Of a stretch of DNA of 64,000 bases, positions 10,624-22,012 are shown one piece after another. Position 1 is the first letter of the stretch; each line of letters starts with the position of its first letter. The notes under the pieces are model-generated. The model was given only the letters and a program-made list of their open reading frames with translations. It was not told where the DNA came from and ran no database searches. Source of the stretch: Favolaschia claudopus (taxonomy: Eukaryota > Basidiomycota > Agaricomycetes > Agaricales > Mycenaceae); the NCBI GenBank assembly GCA_037176885.1, contig JAWWNJ010000004.1, positions 2,542,001 through 2,606,000 on the forward strand, in the 5' to 3' direction. Position numbers and translations under genes: made by a program.

Positions 10624-12816
10624 TCAACTGGGGACGGAGATACGCTTATTAATATGCAGAAACAAAACATGGATGAGAGAGGGGAGGACGACCTTCTTCG
10701 TCGTCGCTGCTATCAGAAACGGATTGTAGATCTGAAATGCGTGTTTTAGTATACGCACTGGAATGGTAAGATCAACCCAACCAGGCATGTCATCTTCCGA
10801 ATCGTCGCTGGCAGGAGGTACAGGGGCCTCGTCGGTGTCATCACCGTGGTTATTCTCGTTATCATCTTGGTTGCTCCCTGGATTACTTTGAAGCCATGAC
10901 TGTGAATAACATCGAGACTGAAACGCTTCCTTAGCTCACCCGTTCGGCACAGTCCCTCCACCGGCAGCTCGTTCGGCCTCGGGTGCGGGATTCTTGGGCG
11001 AAGCTACTTAAGAATGTCAAGACTCGGTGGAACGAAAACCAAAAATATGTACCTTTTCTCGGATACCGCTTGAAATCGCTCTTTCTCAGTCGCACAGACA
11101 CATCACCGTCGAAAACAAGCGAGCTCCCGTGTAGCGTCAGATTCTTGATCTGGTGTGCAGAAGACAGGCGGAGGAACGACACTGAAACGACAATGGGTGA
11201 TGTGAGTCCACTGGGCATGCTCAATCGCGCGGAGCCAATTGGCGAAGACCCTGAACGATCCAAATTGAAGATCAAGATCCCGCGTTCCTGGAATGAGATT
11301 TAGTCGGTGAAGGATACAACAGAAAACGAAAGAAAAACCCCATACTGTAAGGAAAGCAATTCGGTCTTTGATAACAAAGGGATTGGCCGTGGCCCCAGTA
11401 GCGAATGGGCGATTATATTCCAACCCGAGCTTGACGTCCACCGCTGTCTCCCGTGCGGTAAGGTCGCCAGTGATCATCCGTGGCAGGTCATGTACAATGA
11501 GCACTCGACTGTTCCAGCTTACGACGACAAGAGTAGTGCCGCAACGAGAGATACCGACTGAATCATTTGCTAAGCATCCGTCATGATCATTGAGCAGCGA
11601 GATATCCTGACCTTGAGTGAACTGGGCGTGTGATTGCCTCCATTCAACGCGCTTAGGAAAGACGGTCTGACGCAGCAAAGCAGCACCATCATGTTGAGCG
11701 GCATTGGGACACTGTCTGGGAGGCAGAAGTTGAAGCGCGATGGGATGAACACTCTCCCCACGGTTTTTTTTCGCGGAAAAATGGAGCAGAAACTGACCAT
11801 CGTGCAGCGAATATACACGGACTTGGTGCTGATCAAACACCACGACATGGTGGGCAGACAATTCTGCTCCAAGAAATTTATACATGACGTGGTTGTCCAG
11901 CTTCCCCGGATTCACCTGGATAGTACGGAGATACTGACCAGTGGAAATATCCCAGATGTGAATTTTTCCCACCGTAGCGGTAAGCAGAGTTGGATATAAC
12001 AAGTTGACGAAGTCTCCTTTGAAGCGTGAGTCATCCCGCGGTGGGAGACTATAGCAAGGAAGAAAATGGCCAGCGGCTGGAGGACCATAGACTGCCTGGA
12101 TAGACTGAGAAACAGATTTCTGAACCGGCGTCGGATTATCGTGGGCTAGTTTCGGGGCAGAGGGTTCGCGCCAGACTTCCACGGCGTTCTGGATTGGTTG
12201 GGGAAACACAAGGTAACCCTGATCGTAAGCGAAAAGGGGTCGTTGTTGGAGGTAGTTCTGTTATCTAGTCGTTAGACGGACGTGTAACAAGGTTCGAGAG
12301 ACAAGGATCACTTCGGGAAGTGACCATATCGTTCTTTCGGTGTCGGAAACCGCGATATTACCCATCACGGAGGCGTGAATGTGTGGACGCCCTGGACCTA
12401 AAGATTTGCGAAGATAAACCGTAGGTCCTATAGGTCCCAGAGAGTATGGCGCTTTCCGCATCTTGGAAGGTCCAGAGGCTTTCCAGCCCTTCTCGATGCT
12501 CACTCGCAATTTACCTACACAAAATAGTAAGTCATCGTGCGATAACTTGAACGATGACGGTCACCGTACAAAAATCCTTCCATCCGCCTATCTGTGTCGG
12601 AATTTCAAAGTCCAAGGCAGAGAGCGCATCCTGAAGGGTGCAATTGTCTGAACCAATAAAGCGATGAAGAAATGCAGCGCTGCGGTAGACAGCAGGCTCA
12701 TGGGTGTCCACGAGGTACTTCCAAGCTCGCTGAGCAAGGATCGAGGCAGCGATCGCTCCCAGCGGAAGACATGCAATTATGTCCAACGAAATTTCAGTCG
12801 GGACTTGCGTGAGCAT
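10624..12816 (-). CDS. F-box protein with C-terminal beta-propeller-like region
   Basis: A minus-strand gene of several exons. Exon 1 starts at 12816 with an F-box-like block (VPTEISLDIIACLPLGAIAA, then WKYLVDTHEPAVYRSAAFL). A GT-AG intron joins it in phase to KLRVSIEKGWKASGPSKMRK, and a second intron leads to NYLQQRPLFAYDQGYLVFPQ and the long exon ending near 11140. The long exon contains WD/propeller-like strands (GKIHIWDISTGQYLRTI, then VVVFDQHQVRVYSLHDGQFL and GTTLVVVSWNSRVLIVHDL). Further small exons encode IKNLTLHGSSLVFDGDVSVR and then an acidic, Asn/Asp-rich tail ending in DDSEDDMPGWVDLTIP. The F-box suggests an SCF substrate adaptor and the propeller its substrate-binding face. The 3' end is uncertain: the phase-consistent reading stops at 10624-10626. 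Confidence 0.68.
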
Positions 12817-13004
12817 CGTTTGGGGTGCGGCAGGTCGTAGCAGGCAGGGACACCGCCACTCACTGTCACAGGCAACAAAGGACGCGCCGACGCGGTCATG
12901 TGATGTGACCGTCGCGGTTCAGGCTCGTTTGAATTTCGACTGATGTACTTGCTTATGACCCAGAGCTCATCAAGTGTCACATTCCAGCATATCAAGACGC
13001 GGAG

Positions 13005-13063
13005 TTACACGCTGCTGTCTACAAGAGACTGAACATTCATTCCGACGTTCGAGGCCTCTGATG
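13005..13063 (-). pseudogene. Severed last codons of the purine permease gene
   Basis: Immediately beyond the hAT-type element and including its left target-site copy (13056-13063), the minus strand continues the permease reading frame. If the element and one target copy are ignored, the frame passes from SSE into ASNVGMNVQSLVDSSV and ends in TAA at 13005-13007. These 16 codons are cut off from the gene by the insertion and are now downstream of the in-frame TAG that the element supplies. Confidence 0.8.
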
Positions 13064-13720
13064 TAGTGTTGGGAAAGTTCGGTTCGGAAATCGGTCCGAA
13101 CGCCGAACCGAACTGAACCGGACGCGCGTTCAGCGTTCAGGTTCAGCAAAACCTCGAACCTGAACGTGAGGTTCGGTTCTGCGTTCAGAGAAAACACGTC
13201 GCGTTCGGACGCGTTCGAACGCCGAACGCGAAAGCTGTCAAAGTGGGCAATTTCGGCTATTATTCTCACCAGATCGTGACAGTTTTGTGTGTCGGAACGT
13301 CAAAGGAGCAGTTCGGGTGCCCGTGGATCACTATTCAAACAGCGGCACGTCAATTCCCGTCAATACCATCAACATCGGTAGGACTTGCCGGCGGGAAAAT
13401 GATGAGGTAAGTCAATTTATTCATTCTTTACTCTTCTTTTCAGTTCAAATCCAGGTCAAATACTACGCCACGCACCTCAGGAACATCCCAACATCGGGAA
13501 CACAAAGTGAGTTACAATTTGGTCATGTTTCCAAGCAAAATTCCGACTATCCGAGATCGCCGGCAGCGAAGACGTTCGAACGCGTTCGAACGCCGAACCG
13601 AACCTGAACGCCGAGTTCAGGTTCAGGTTCAGCGAATGGCCGAACGCGAAGAGGCGTTCAGGTTCAGCGTTCAGGGCAAAGTGCCCCGAACCTGAACCGA
13701 ACCGAACTTTCCCATCACTA
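13064..13720. mobile_element. hAT-type non-autonomous DNA transposon (657 bp)
   Basis: The left end is TAGTGTTGGGAAAGTTCGGT and the right end, read inward on the other strand, is TAGTGATGGGAAAGTTCGGT. These are terminal inverted repeats of about 24 bp with one mismatch. Both ends are flanked by the same 8 bp, CTCTGATG (13056-13063 and 13721-13728), the target-site length of the hAT superfamily. The subterminal 100-150 bp on each side are crowded with CGAACC/GTTCAG/GAACGC motifs, typical transposase-binding clutter of hAT elements. The centre (about 13260-13540) has no transposase. It does hold an intron-like GTAAGT...TTTTCAG near 13406-13442, so it may include captured sequence. The element needs a transposase from elsewhere. 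Confidence 0.9.
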
Positions 13721-16178
13721 CTCTGATGACTGAACATGCTCAGAATCGAGGGGTAGAATCAAGTTTAGAAACACTGCTACAATTCCGGCAGATAAGACTG
13801 GAGGTCAGTGTAAGTAACGAGTATGAAAATTGTACTCTAGTAAACGCGCTTACAGGGAGCACTGAGAATAATTGTGATTGAATTGAAGAGTCCCTGCACC
13901 GCGCTATTGGGATGGCTGACGCCATCGAACAGATGAGTGAATAACTGGGGCACAAGAAGATTTCCAAGCCCAAACGACATCGCAGCCGCCAAGACAAATC
14001 TGTCGCGGCGGGTGTACTGAACAAAGGCCAAAACGCGTAGACCTGAGATCTTGAATGACGGTTAATGACTGGACATAACGAATCAGAAATTATCCTTACG
14101 ACGACCGTCGCAAAGAGGAACGTAGTGACGCCCCCAAGGACAGGATTAGGAACTGCGAGTAGAATCCGATCAGTGAGATATGCAAGGTAAGAGTGTTTCA
14201 TACTGGCAAGCAATGCCCCGGGTATTTTACCCAGGATTCCGAATAGTACGAGGAAAACACAACACCATCGTCCAGCTGCCCTGTTTGCACAACGTGTGAT
14301 GGCTATAACCCCATTGTTCTATCGCAGTTTTTAGCTCGGAATATATTGTAGGGGCAAAATCAAGATATTTACCTGGGAAAATATCGATAAGGGTGTGACG
14401 GTGAAAAGCGCAGATATGAACCCGCCGAGACCATCGCTCTGCAGAGGTCGTTCTGAGCCCTTGCTAAGACATTTATTGACCGGAAATATTACAAGAACGC
14501 CGCCTTGGATTCTCGAGTCGAATTCAGGACCTACGACGGCAACGTTGGACACCTCAGCCGTGGCCATGATGTTACCGATAGTCTCCATTGTAAGGGACGC
14601 TGTTCAACGTGATTAGTCTTGATGCTGCCACGGGAAAAGTATACGACACTGTAAACAGCAAGCACTGTTCCACGAATGTCAACATTTCGCGACTTTCCTT
14701 TCGACAGGAAATTCGAGCTCAACTTGGAAGGATAGCAGGACCGTGTACTCCAATTTTGAAGGTATGAACCCTCAACAAGCACGTTTCAGCTCAAATAGTA
14801 ATATATGCGAAAATCAAACCATAAGAAAGTAATTGCAGGTGCTGTTTTGATGCTTGAGCCATCGATGTAACCAGCAGACCCCGCAACTACACATCCGACT
14901 GCAAGCCCGACGAGTACGCTGATGTTCTTCAAGAACGGCGACCCAAACAGCTCCGTCAAAATGATACTGACGAACGAGAGGAAGCCGAGGCCAATGAGCT
15001 CTGGTGATCCCCACGGAAGACGTCGCGGCGCCAGAATCGTCGGACAAAGCTGGAAGATACCGGAGGTAGGAAAATCCTGGCAGCCATTCGATCCACCACC
15101 CCAGTTGAGGGCGCCAGAATCGCGTATAAGCGCAGCACCGATTAAAACGATCACAGTTCCTGTAACTTGAGCGGTGAATATGATATGCCGCTTGGTGAAA
15201 TCGTTCGGCGGACCTGAGGCGATGGGCGGGAATGTGCGCTTGAGTATCCGAGCAGGAACGAAAGCCAGGAACATTTCCAGAAAAGAACATACAAGCGACG
15301 TCCCTGGTCATAAATCCTCAACATATAGATATACGTCAAATACTATATGCACTAACCTAAAAGTTTCCCGTACGCTTCGGGACACGCATTGCGGGTGATA
15401 GAGCCATCGGCGTGAGTTGTCGATGAACAGGCACCATCGGCGTACATTGCATCAAAGATCTGTAAATGAGATATGAGTCGAACTTTTACAGATAGAACCG
15501 ACAAACGTACAGCCTTTCCCGTAGATAAAGTTGAGAAACCTGTGCCAACGACTGGAGAATGGTTAACCTTTGAGAACGGTATTCACTGTAGACAATTGGG
15601 CTGTACCGGAAATTAATCCGCTGCCCAAATAATACCCTCCAAAGAGCGGGATCCGAGAAATTTGAACCAAACTCATAATTCCTAACAATTGCTCTTGAGC
15701 CTTAATTCAAATAATTCAAAAATGATGCTGCGACGAACCGCATCCAATCAACGAAGCCGAAATCATGTAACTAGACATCGAGCTGTCCAGGTTCAACGCA
15801 CTCGCCAAGATAATGGGCGGAGTGATCAAGCCTACGCCGTACAAGTCAGCGTCACCGCAGCTTGATGCAAACAGCCCAGGAAAGAAGGCACATACCTACT
15901 ACCATCGCTAATGCATGCTGCAGCCCATTCGCAATCGCAAGCAGCAACGGGAGCTCCGCATCCAGGGCATAGAACGGTGGTTCATGCGATGAGGACGATG
16001 CTCTTCTCGTACTCCACGGCAGCCTGAGGGAGGGCATGCACAGCCAGCCATAATCGTACCCGCCGAACCATCCTTCGTAGGTTGTCACTTTACGGATTAT
16101 ACCATCAATTGAAACACCTCGATGGGCCTGAGATGAGGAAGTATTTTCCGGTGCGCTGTGGTGCTGGTCAATCTGCAT
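13718..16178 (-). CDS. Uric acid/xanthine permease (NAT/NCS2 family)
   Basis: A multi-exon minus-strand gene for a plasma-membrane nucleobase transporter, expected to import uric acid and xanthine with protons. Family hallmarks in order: an N-terminal EGWFGGYDYGWLCMPSL; the QH motif in NGLQHALAMV (near 15900); FVPARILKRTFPPI and GGGSNGCQDFPTSG (near 15100); GSPELIGLGFLSF; FGSPFLKNISVLVGL; YIDGSSIKTAPAITFLWF (near 14830); GPEFDSRIQGGVLV near 14500; and, across an intron near 14330, the NAT signature FSQ-NNGVIAITR. The last exons give PNPVLGGVTTFLFATVVV, TRRDRFVLAAAMSFGLGNLL, VQGLFNSITIILSAP and SAGIVAVFLNLILPLD. The coding sequence ends SEHVQSSE-TAG, where the TAG is the first three bases of the hAT element's end. 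The transport core is complete, so activity may persist. Start taken at the ATG at 16178. Confidence 0.88.
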
Positions 16179-16447
16179 GTGGATGTAGGTAAGGTGAGTG
16201 GGGGCAGAGAGTTGAATTAAATGTGATGGTACTTACCGACTTAAATGCGCTGTTAGTTAGCCAGTCTGTAGTTATGCGGGTCCGAGAAATGAACTTCTTC
16301 AAGCGAGCGATTCGGATAAGTAGAAGGATCAAGTCACAGTGGGGCAGTAAACGATGAGATAGATAGCGGGGAAATATCGCTCCGTATAACGACTTTCCAG
16401 CTTGACGAGATCATGGTAGAGAATCAGAGAGGTCGATCAAGCATCCC

Positions 16448-16819
16448 AACGCGCCATGTCACACTCACATGACGTGACTCACCGCGTCTTCGTCCTCCTT
16501 CATCTCCTCCCCAAAGCTCCGCCGTCAATGCAATGCAATCTCAGCTTTGAAATTAATACCTCATTACGGTTTTGTCTATCTACCTAAGTAAGGGTTAAGT
16601 AACAGTCAAACGAGCGTAGCTAAGTAGGTTTTTTTAACTAGAGCGTAAGTATCGTATCGTAGGTCTAAGTGCTTGGCGTCAGTACAGTACAAGTCCATCA
16701 TCGTCCAAGCAGCAGTAGGTAGCGGGAGTAGATAGTGGTGGTGGTAGTGTCGTACAACAACAAGATTTTGTTTCAGGTCCGTGCGGTAAAGTCCTTGAAG
16801 GTAGGTAGGTCCGAGTTCG
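16448..16819 (-). repeat. Inverted copy of the array junction segment
   Basis: The reverse complement of this stretch matches the end segment of each array unit (29252-29570 and its equivalents) over about 320-370 bp, with small indels. Shared landmarks are CGAACTCGGACCTACC, AAACAAAA(C/T)CTTGTTGTT, GATGATGGACTTGTACTGTA, CTAGTTAAAAAAACCTACTT, ACAAAACCGTAATGAGGTAT and GTCATGTGAGTGTGAC. It lies downstream of the disordered-protein gene, about 2 kb outside the array and in opposite orientation. Confidence 0.85.
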
Positions 16820-16922
16820 ATGATGCATCGTAGCGTATCTAGATAAGCAGGGGCGGAGGGCGGGGCGCTCAGCTTTTAGATTTCAGTTCGGCAAGAGAAG
16901 ATTCGGAAGGGACGGGAGAGCT

Positions 16923-18241
16923 CTAAACCTCCCCAGCCATAATCCTCTTCCCCCTCTCCACCCTCTCACGATCTCCCCTCACCCTTCCCGCCAACACAGA
17001 CGCCTCCCCGCGAATCGTACGCATAATCGACGCACGGCGCGACGGCTTCCCCGTCCCCGCCGCACCCGCGCTCAACGACGACGGAGCCGAAGTCGAGTCG
17101 GCACTCGTGCTCGACGCCGCCGAGGAATCCAGACTCACGCCCCTCCGATGCCCCTTCCCACTCCCACTCCCACTAACCCCATCCCGTCTCCTCAACGACG
17201 CAAACCGTTTCGCAGCCCCACCGAACCGCGCGCGCTCCTGTTTCCCGTCCTCCCCGACACCAGAAGACGACAACGACCCCGCGCGGTGGAGCGCGCTCCC
17301 GCTCTTCTTGACGACCGGGCGCGCGTCGGCGGTGGAGGGGGTGTAGTGGATGCTTGGACGAGGGGACTGTATGGGTTTGTCGGCGTCTTGCTCGGGAGGG
17401 GAGGAGAGGAGGGAGGAGGGTGCGGTGCTTGGGGTTGATGCGAGGTCGGAGGGGATGGAGCCGGGGGTGGGGTTGGAGTCGGAGTCGGAGGTGCCGGTGG
17501 CTGAGAGGGGGGAGGCGGGGGTTGGCGGAAGAACGTCGAGTTTCGGGGGAGTCTCGACGATGGCGGCAGCGCTGGAGGGAGCAGGCTCGGATTCGTTTTC
17601 CACTGTGGCGCTCGTTTCGGCGGGAAGGTCCGTCTCTGCTGGATCTTCGACAACTGCGGGCGTCGAGACATCGCCTTCCTTACGCTCAGACTCCACCGCA
17701 GCAGACCCGAAGTAGTCCCGCGGGCCCGTCGAATACGACGTCGACCGCGAAGCGAAGGTCCGTCCACCAGGAGTAGGGAAATCACCCGGCGTCGGTGTCG
17801 AATGAGGGGAATCTGAGCCCGCATACGCGCGAGTGCTGAAGCGCGTGCTGGCGCTGCTGTCGGTGTGGAGGAGGGCAAGGCCGGGGGTGTGGCCTACAGA
17901 GCTCGGTCGCTCTAAGGGAGAGTCGGGGTACGGGGTGGCGGGAAGGGATTCGGAAGCTGAGATACATAGAATAAACTTCGTGAGCGTTTGGAGGTGTGGA
18001 TGGGGGAACAAGAGAACATACGGAGGTACGCTGCCACGGCTGCCGGAAGATACGCTTTCGTCGCGGATAGGAACCCACCGCGTTTAGGTTTAGACTTTGA
18101 GGCGGGAGACTCCCACTGGTTGGAAGCAAAAACGACGCTGTTCCTGGGATACCCCCCCGGCACCTCCATCCCAGGGGTCGACGGCATGGAAGTCAGAGTG
18201 GGCTTCGGCGGGCGGGCGGTCGGGTTGGCGGTGTCGGTCAT
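16923..18241 (-). CDS. Ser/Pro-rich intrinsically disordered protein
   Basis: Two exons, 18022-18241 and 16923-17956, joined in phase (1254 nt, 417 aa). It starts MTDTANPTARPPKPTLTSMP. Residues about 50-75 (RGGFLSATKAYLPAAVAAYL) form a short amphipathic helix. A long low-complexity region follows (Ser, Pro, Thr, Ala, with SP/TP sites that could be phosphorylated), then basic patches (AAKRFASLRRRDGV, KGHRRGVSLDSSAAS with RRxS sites). The C terminus ends with a compact basic helix, RRASIMRTIRGEASVLAGRV then RGDRERVERGKRIMAGEV, which looks conserved in style but which I cannot assign to a named domain. The function is unknown; a signalling scaffold or regulator is only a guess. Codon use is strongly GC-rich compared with the array next to it. 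Confidence 0.75.
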
Positions 18242-18880
18242 GGTGGTCGTGAGGCAGTCCCAACGGTAAACAGAGTAGCTTGAGGGAGAAGGAGATAAGT
18301 AAACGAAAAAAGAGAGGGAAGAATGGGGGGTACGTATGGCACGGTGGGGCGGGGGATTTATGGTGATCTCGCCATCAACGATGGCAACGAGCAACGCTCC
18401 AACGCAAGCTCCAAGGCGCTGCTCTCGAGTCTCGCTTGTACCTGGGACGGGGAAAGGTGGGATGACGTCGACGTCCGGGAGCTGATTGCGAATTTGGAGC
18501 CAAAGCGAGGTCAAAATTTCACAAGTTGAAGTTCAGACTGAGTTCACACGAGCAAGTGCTTGTAGCCTGTTGGGTGCATGGAGGAATTGAACTTGAAGAG
18601 TTCAAAGCCACAGCGGGGACTGGCGGGCCAAGATTTTCTGTCTTTTTCTTTTGAAGATTCAGATTGATTCAGCCCAGAATTTGACCACAGAAACCAGTGC
18701 TGGAGACAAGGAAAACGGCACGAGATAAGCCAAGTGAAAGAATCCGTTGAGCCAGGCATTGTATACAGTACGCCGCTTGGTCGCCGTTGTCGTCGTCGCC
18801 ATGAGAGCCACGAAAAGTCACAATCATCTGACCTGTGACTCGTCACAAACACGACTCGCACAAAGTGAAAAATTCAATTT
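18242..18880. other. Spacer between single-copy region and tandem array
   Basis: Upstream region of the disordered-protein gene and left flank of the array. No gene is seen. Recognisable homology to the array units begins around 18880 (CACACC-AAGGAGCGATA) and is clear from about 18910 (CCAGCAGGGCGGGC). Confidence 0.45.
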
Positions 18881-19205
18881 CACACCAAGGAGCGATAAAG
18901 CGCAGACAAAACCAGCAGGGCGGGCGACAAGAAGCCCGAATCACGTTGAGTACAAGCGATCCAGCCAGGTAACTAATGGTACAGGTACAAGAACATCTAA
19001 ATAAATGCAATCCAGGATACAAGTACATCTACTGACGAGTCCGCAAGACAAAATACAGGATAAAGAATAAAGGCACATTAAGAACGAAGTGCCTACTACG
19101 CGAGAGAAAGCCGGGTCCGTACAACACAAACCAATGCAGAATATATACAAATAAGAATAAGAATATTAACCAACCGCCGCCTCCTACAATACAATGCGCC
19201 CGCGT

Positions 19206-20516
19206 TCAATAGATAACGGCGTACTCGCCAGTGAACTGCGCCGAGGGCGCCCAGTACCCATCCGCCGCGGGGGCGAGCCCCGATCCGTAGCGATAATCCA
19301 CATCCACCGCGGGAGCGGGAGTGAGAGCGTAGGCAGGAGAGGCGAAGAACAGAGACGCCTCTTCGTCGGTCCAGGGGATGTGGTTCGGGTACCATGCCAT
19401 GGGGGGGAGGTCGCAGGTGGCAGCCGCGTAGTGAGCTGAGGTAGCGGCGGGGGAGGGGGAGGGGGAAAGGGAGGGGTCGGAGGTAGGCAGGAAGACATTC
19501 GTCTCGAAGCGCCCTTGGGTGTAAGCGCTGAAGTCGCTCTTCTCAAGCTCGGCCTTGCAGTCGTTGGAGGGGTAGAGGTGCGTCTGAGGGACGTATGAGA
19601 GGTCCTTGGGGTTGACGGTGCCCTCGGGGGTGGCGAAGAGCGATATCAGCTCTTGTAAGCTCCAGTCAGTGAGGGAGAAGTCCACGCCCGAGGAGGAGGA
19701 GAGATACGCGTCGAGATCGTACGGGAAGGCGACGGGTGCGACGTCGTAGGGGTAACCCAACTCGTAGCACGACGAGGGGGTAGACGGGGCGGGCGAAGGG
19801 GACGCGTCATCCGCAGACGGAGAAGGGAAGAGAACCCGCTTCCAGACGCGACTGGCACCTCGACGGGCTCCTGCGCCTCCGACTCGACAACGACAACGAC
19901 AACGTCAGGCACTGGCATGATATCCCTCGCAGACGACTTCCTCTTGCGCGGCTCGGTGCCGGGAACGTAGCCATGCTGCCCGCACATGTGGCGGTGGTAA
20001 CACGACGGGTCCGACGTGCTGAAGTCGCACTGGTTGCAGGCGTACGGTTTCTCGGTCGTACTAAGTAGTCGACCGTTAGCTTCAATTCAAATGACGATGA
20101 GAAGACTCACTGCTTCGACGTGTAATGCGTCTTCATGTTAGACTTCTGCAGCGACTTGTGGGTGCAGCCCGGGAACGGGCAATGGTGCATCCTAAACACA
20201 GCAGCGCGCGTCAGAAACACGAAACCAAAACGTAGAGAGGGAGGATAGCGAAGACGCACAGTTTCTCGCGCTCCTCAGGCGACAAATGGCGAGCAGTATG
20301 ACGGGAGAGATCCGTCGGGTTCTTATAGCTCCAGTCGCAACCTTCATGCTGGCACTTGTGCTGTAGCGGGGATAGGGAGGGGTTTTGCCGTTCTAAAATA
20401 AGACGATCAGACATTGCTTTTAAGGCGGTGAAGTAAGGAAAGACGCGCACCTTAGCAGTGGTAGACTTAGACCGCTTGCGAAGCGAAGCAGCAGTCTGAG
20501 TGGGAATACGAGGCAT
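19206..20516 (-). pseudogene. C2H2 zinc-finger regulator copy 1 (L1), frameshifted
   Basis: Same four-exon plan as copy 2: 20451-20516, 20260-20392, 20111-20191 and 19206-20060. All three fingers are present. Two single-base losses set it apart. Exon 2 is 133 nt instead of 134 because of a GCGGGGATA/GCGGCGGATA difference near 20370. If normally spliced this shifts the frame before finger 1, although use of the AG at GCTACAG would restore it as TTAK-HKCQHEGC. Exon 4 lacks one G near 19823-19828 (GAAGGGAAG), so the acidic C-terminal region is out of frame and the product ends near 19646 with unrelated residues. The region after the shift still reads well in its old frame (MGYPYDVAPVAFPYDLDAYL...), so the change is recent or is a sequencing error. 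Confidence 0.8.
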
Positions 20517-21106
20517 CTTGTCTTATCGACACAAACTCGAAGCGCGAACGCGGGAGGGGATCTTTGACGGGGGGCAGAGTGTGGGCGCAGAAGCGTGTGC
20601 CCCCCCTCACCCCCATCCCCCGCTTTATAGACCTCCAATTCCTCCAGGATTGGTTTTGATGGATGGCTGCGACCAGGAAAGCAAAATCGCCATACAAGTA
20701 AAGTGTTTGCGGCGATTTGTTCAAACAGCTGTTGAGCCACTCGAAAAAACCGTTCTAGGAATGTGTTTGCGCGCGACGAGGCGCGACGACGAAGAGCAAA
20801 GAGGATTTCCAGATATGGGAATTCTCGCCAGCGATGTCGCACGCTTTGAATTTTTGTGTGATGCCTCATTGGCCGCTTTGTGCAGACGGGGTGAACTCCC
20901 GAACGTGTAAGATAAGCAGGGAGTAAGCTGGGAGCGCTGGCTGCTCGCGGATAATGCCCATCTTCGCGTGCCAACGCTTCCACGGTCTATTTCCTTCACT
21001 GTCCACTTTCACACTCTCCCTCAAAATTTTGTTCTCTGACAGCTCACTCCCACACACCTCAAGCCCGCCGTTTCGCCTCGAAACCCTCACTCTAAGCTCC
21101 CCCCCT

Positions 21107-22012
21107 ATGTCCTCCGTCACCGCACCCACTCACCGACGCGTCAGTAGCCACGTCATCGACGACGAAGCCCAACGACATCCTCCGGCGCGTACGCTTCACC
21201 TCCACCCTCTCTCCTCCTTCCCGCCACGACACACCCTCTTCTTCCCGCGCCCTCTCCTGTGTGCACCCTTCGCCCCGCCGTCGCCGCCGCCGTCGTCGTT
21301 CGCGCACCCGACGCCGACGCGCGCAATTACATACAAAAGAACTATTTAGCAGAAAAAGGTGCGTGCGGCCTTTGTCTCTCCTTCCCGCACCTGGCTAACT
21401 ACACCCCTCTCCAGCTCATCTCCTTCCCACCTTTCACCTAACCCCGCCGCCGCTATCGCCGTTTGATTCGACCCCGACTTCCACCGCTCCGTCACGGCGC
21501 GCGCCGTCGCTCCCCACTTTCCACCCTCTCGATGCGCTCTGAGCTCCGGTCTTCACGCCACTCCCACCCACCAATCGCCCCCGCCCCGCCCTTCTCGACA
21601 CCTCCAACGCCGACAACGTCGTTTCGGCCGACTGACTCAAAATTACGCTGAAATTTAGATTTAAGTGAGTTCTTTTTTTACGACGGCAAACGAACGCAAA
21701 AATGACTTGCTTGACTCAATAGACCAACACACCGCCGCTTACCGCTCGGAAACGATTTTGGGGAGGCGCGAACGGGAGCTGCGATCCCGCACCATCGGCG
21801 CCGACATCCCGTTGCCCGACCAACTCGAAATCTGCGCTACGAGATCAATTCGAGGTAGGTTTTCTCGTGATTCAAATGGCACGAAACGAAATAACTTACC
21901 TTACCTATCCGCGCAGATGACGGTGCGTGAAAGCCGTCAATTCGTGCTCCGTACAATCGCCCGCGCCCCTCGACACGCTTGAAATTTAAGAAGTCTGTAA
22001 ACTCGAGTTTTG
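21107..22012 (+). other. Plus-strand spliced region, L1 version
   Basis: Diverges from C2H2 copy 1. It begins with ATGTCCTCCGTCACCGCACC (MSSVTAPTHRRVSSHV). A GTGCGTGCGGC...CTCTCCAG intron near 21359-21415 and later introns match those of the L2 version, but only one copy of the first exon-intron cassette is present here. A 2-bp insertion (CTGTGTGCACC for CTGTGCACC) near 21259 puts the first reading frame out of register with L2. Since the frame is not kept between L1 and L2, the transcript is probably not coding in this part, or one of the two is broken. Confidence 0.45.

Noticed and set aside
13064..13720. The two hAT-type elements (13064 and 26103) as members of one family
   Set aside because: Their terminal repeats (TAGTGNTGGGAAAGTTCGG versus AGGCCCCCGGTCACTGAC) are unrelated; only the 8-bp target length is shared.
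17192..17878. Long Pro/Arg-rich frames on both strands within the disordered-protein gene
   Set aside because: They are shadows of the GC-rich, Ser/Pro-rich coding exon at 16923-17956.
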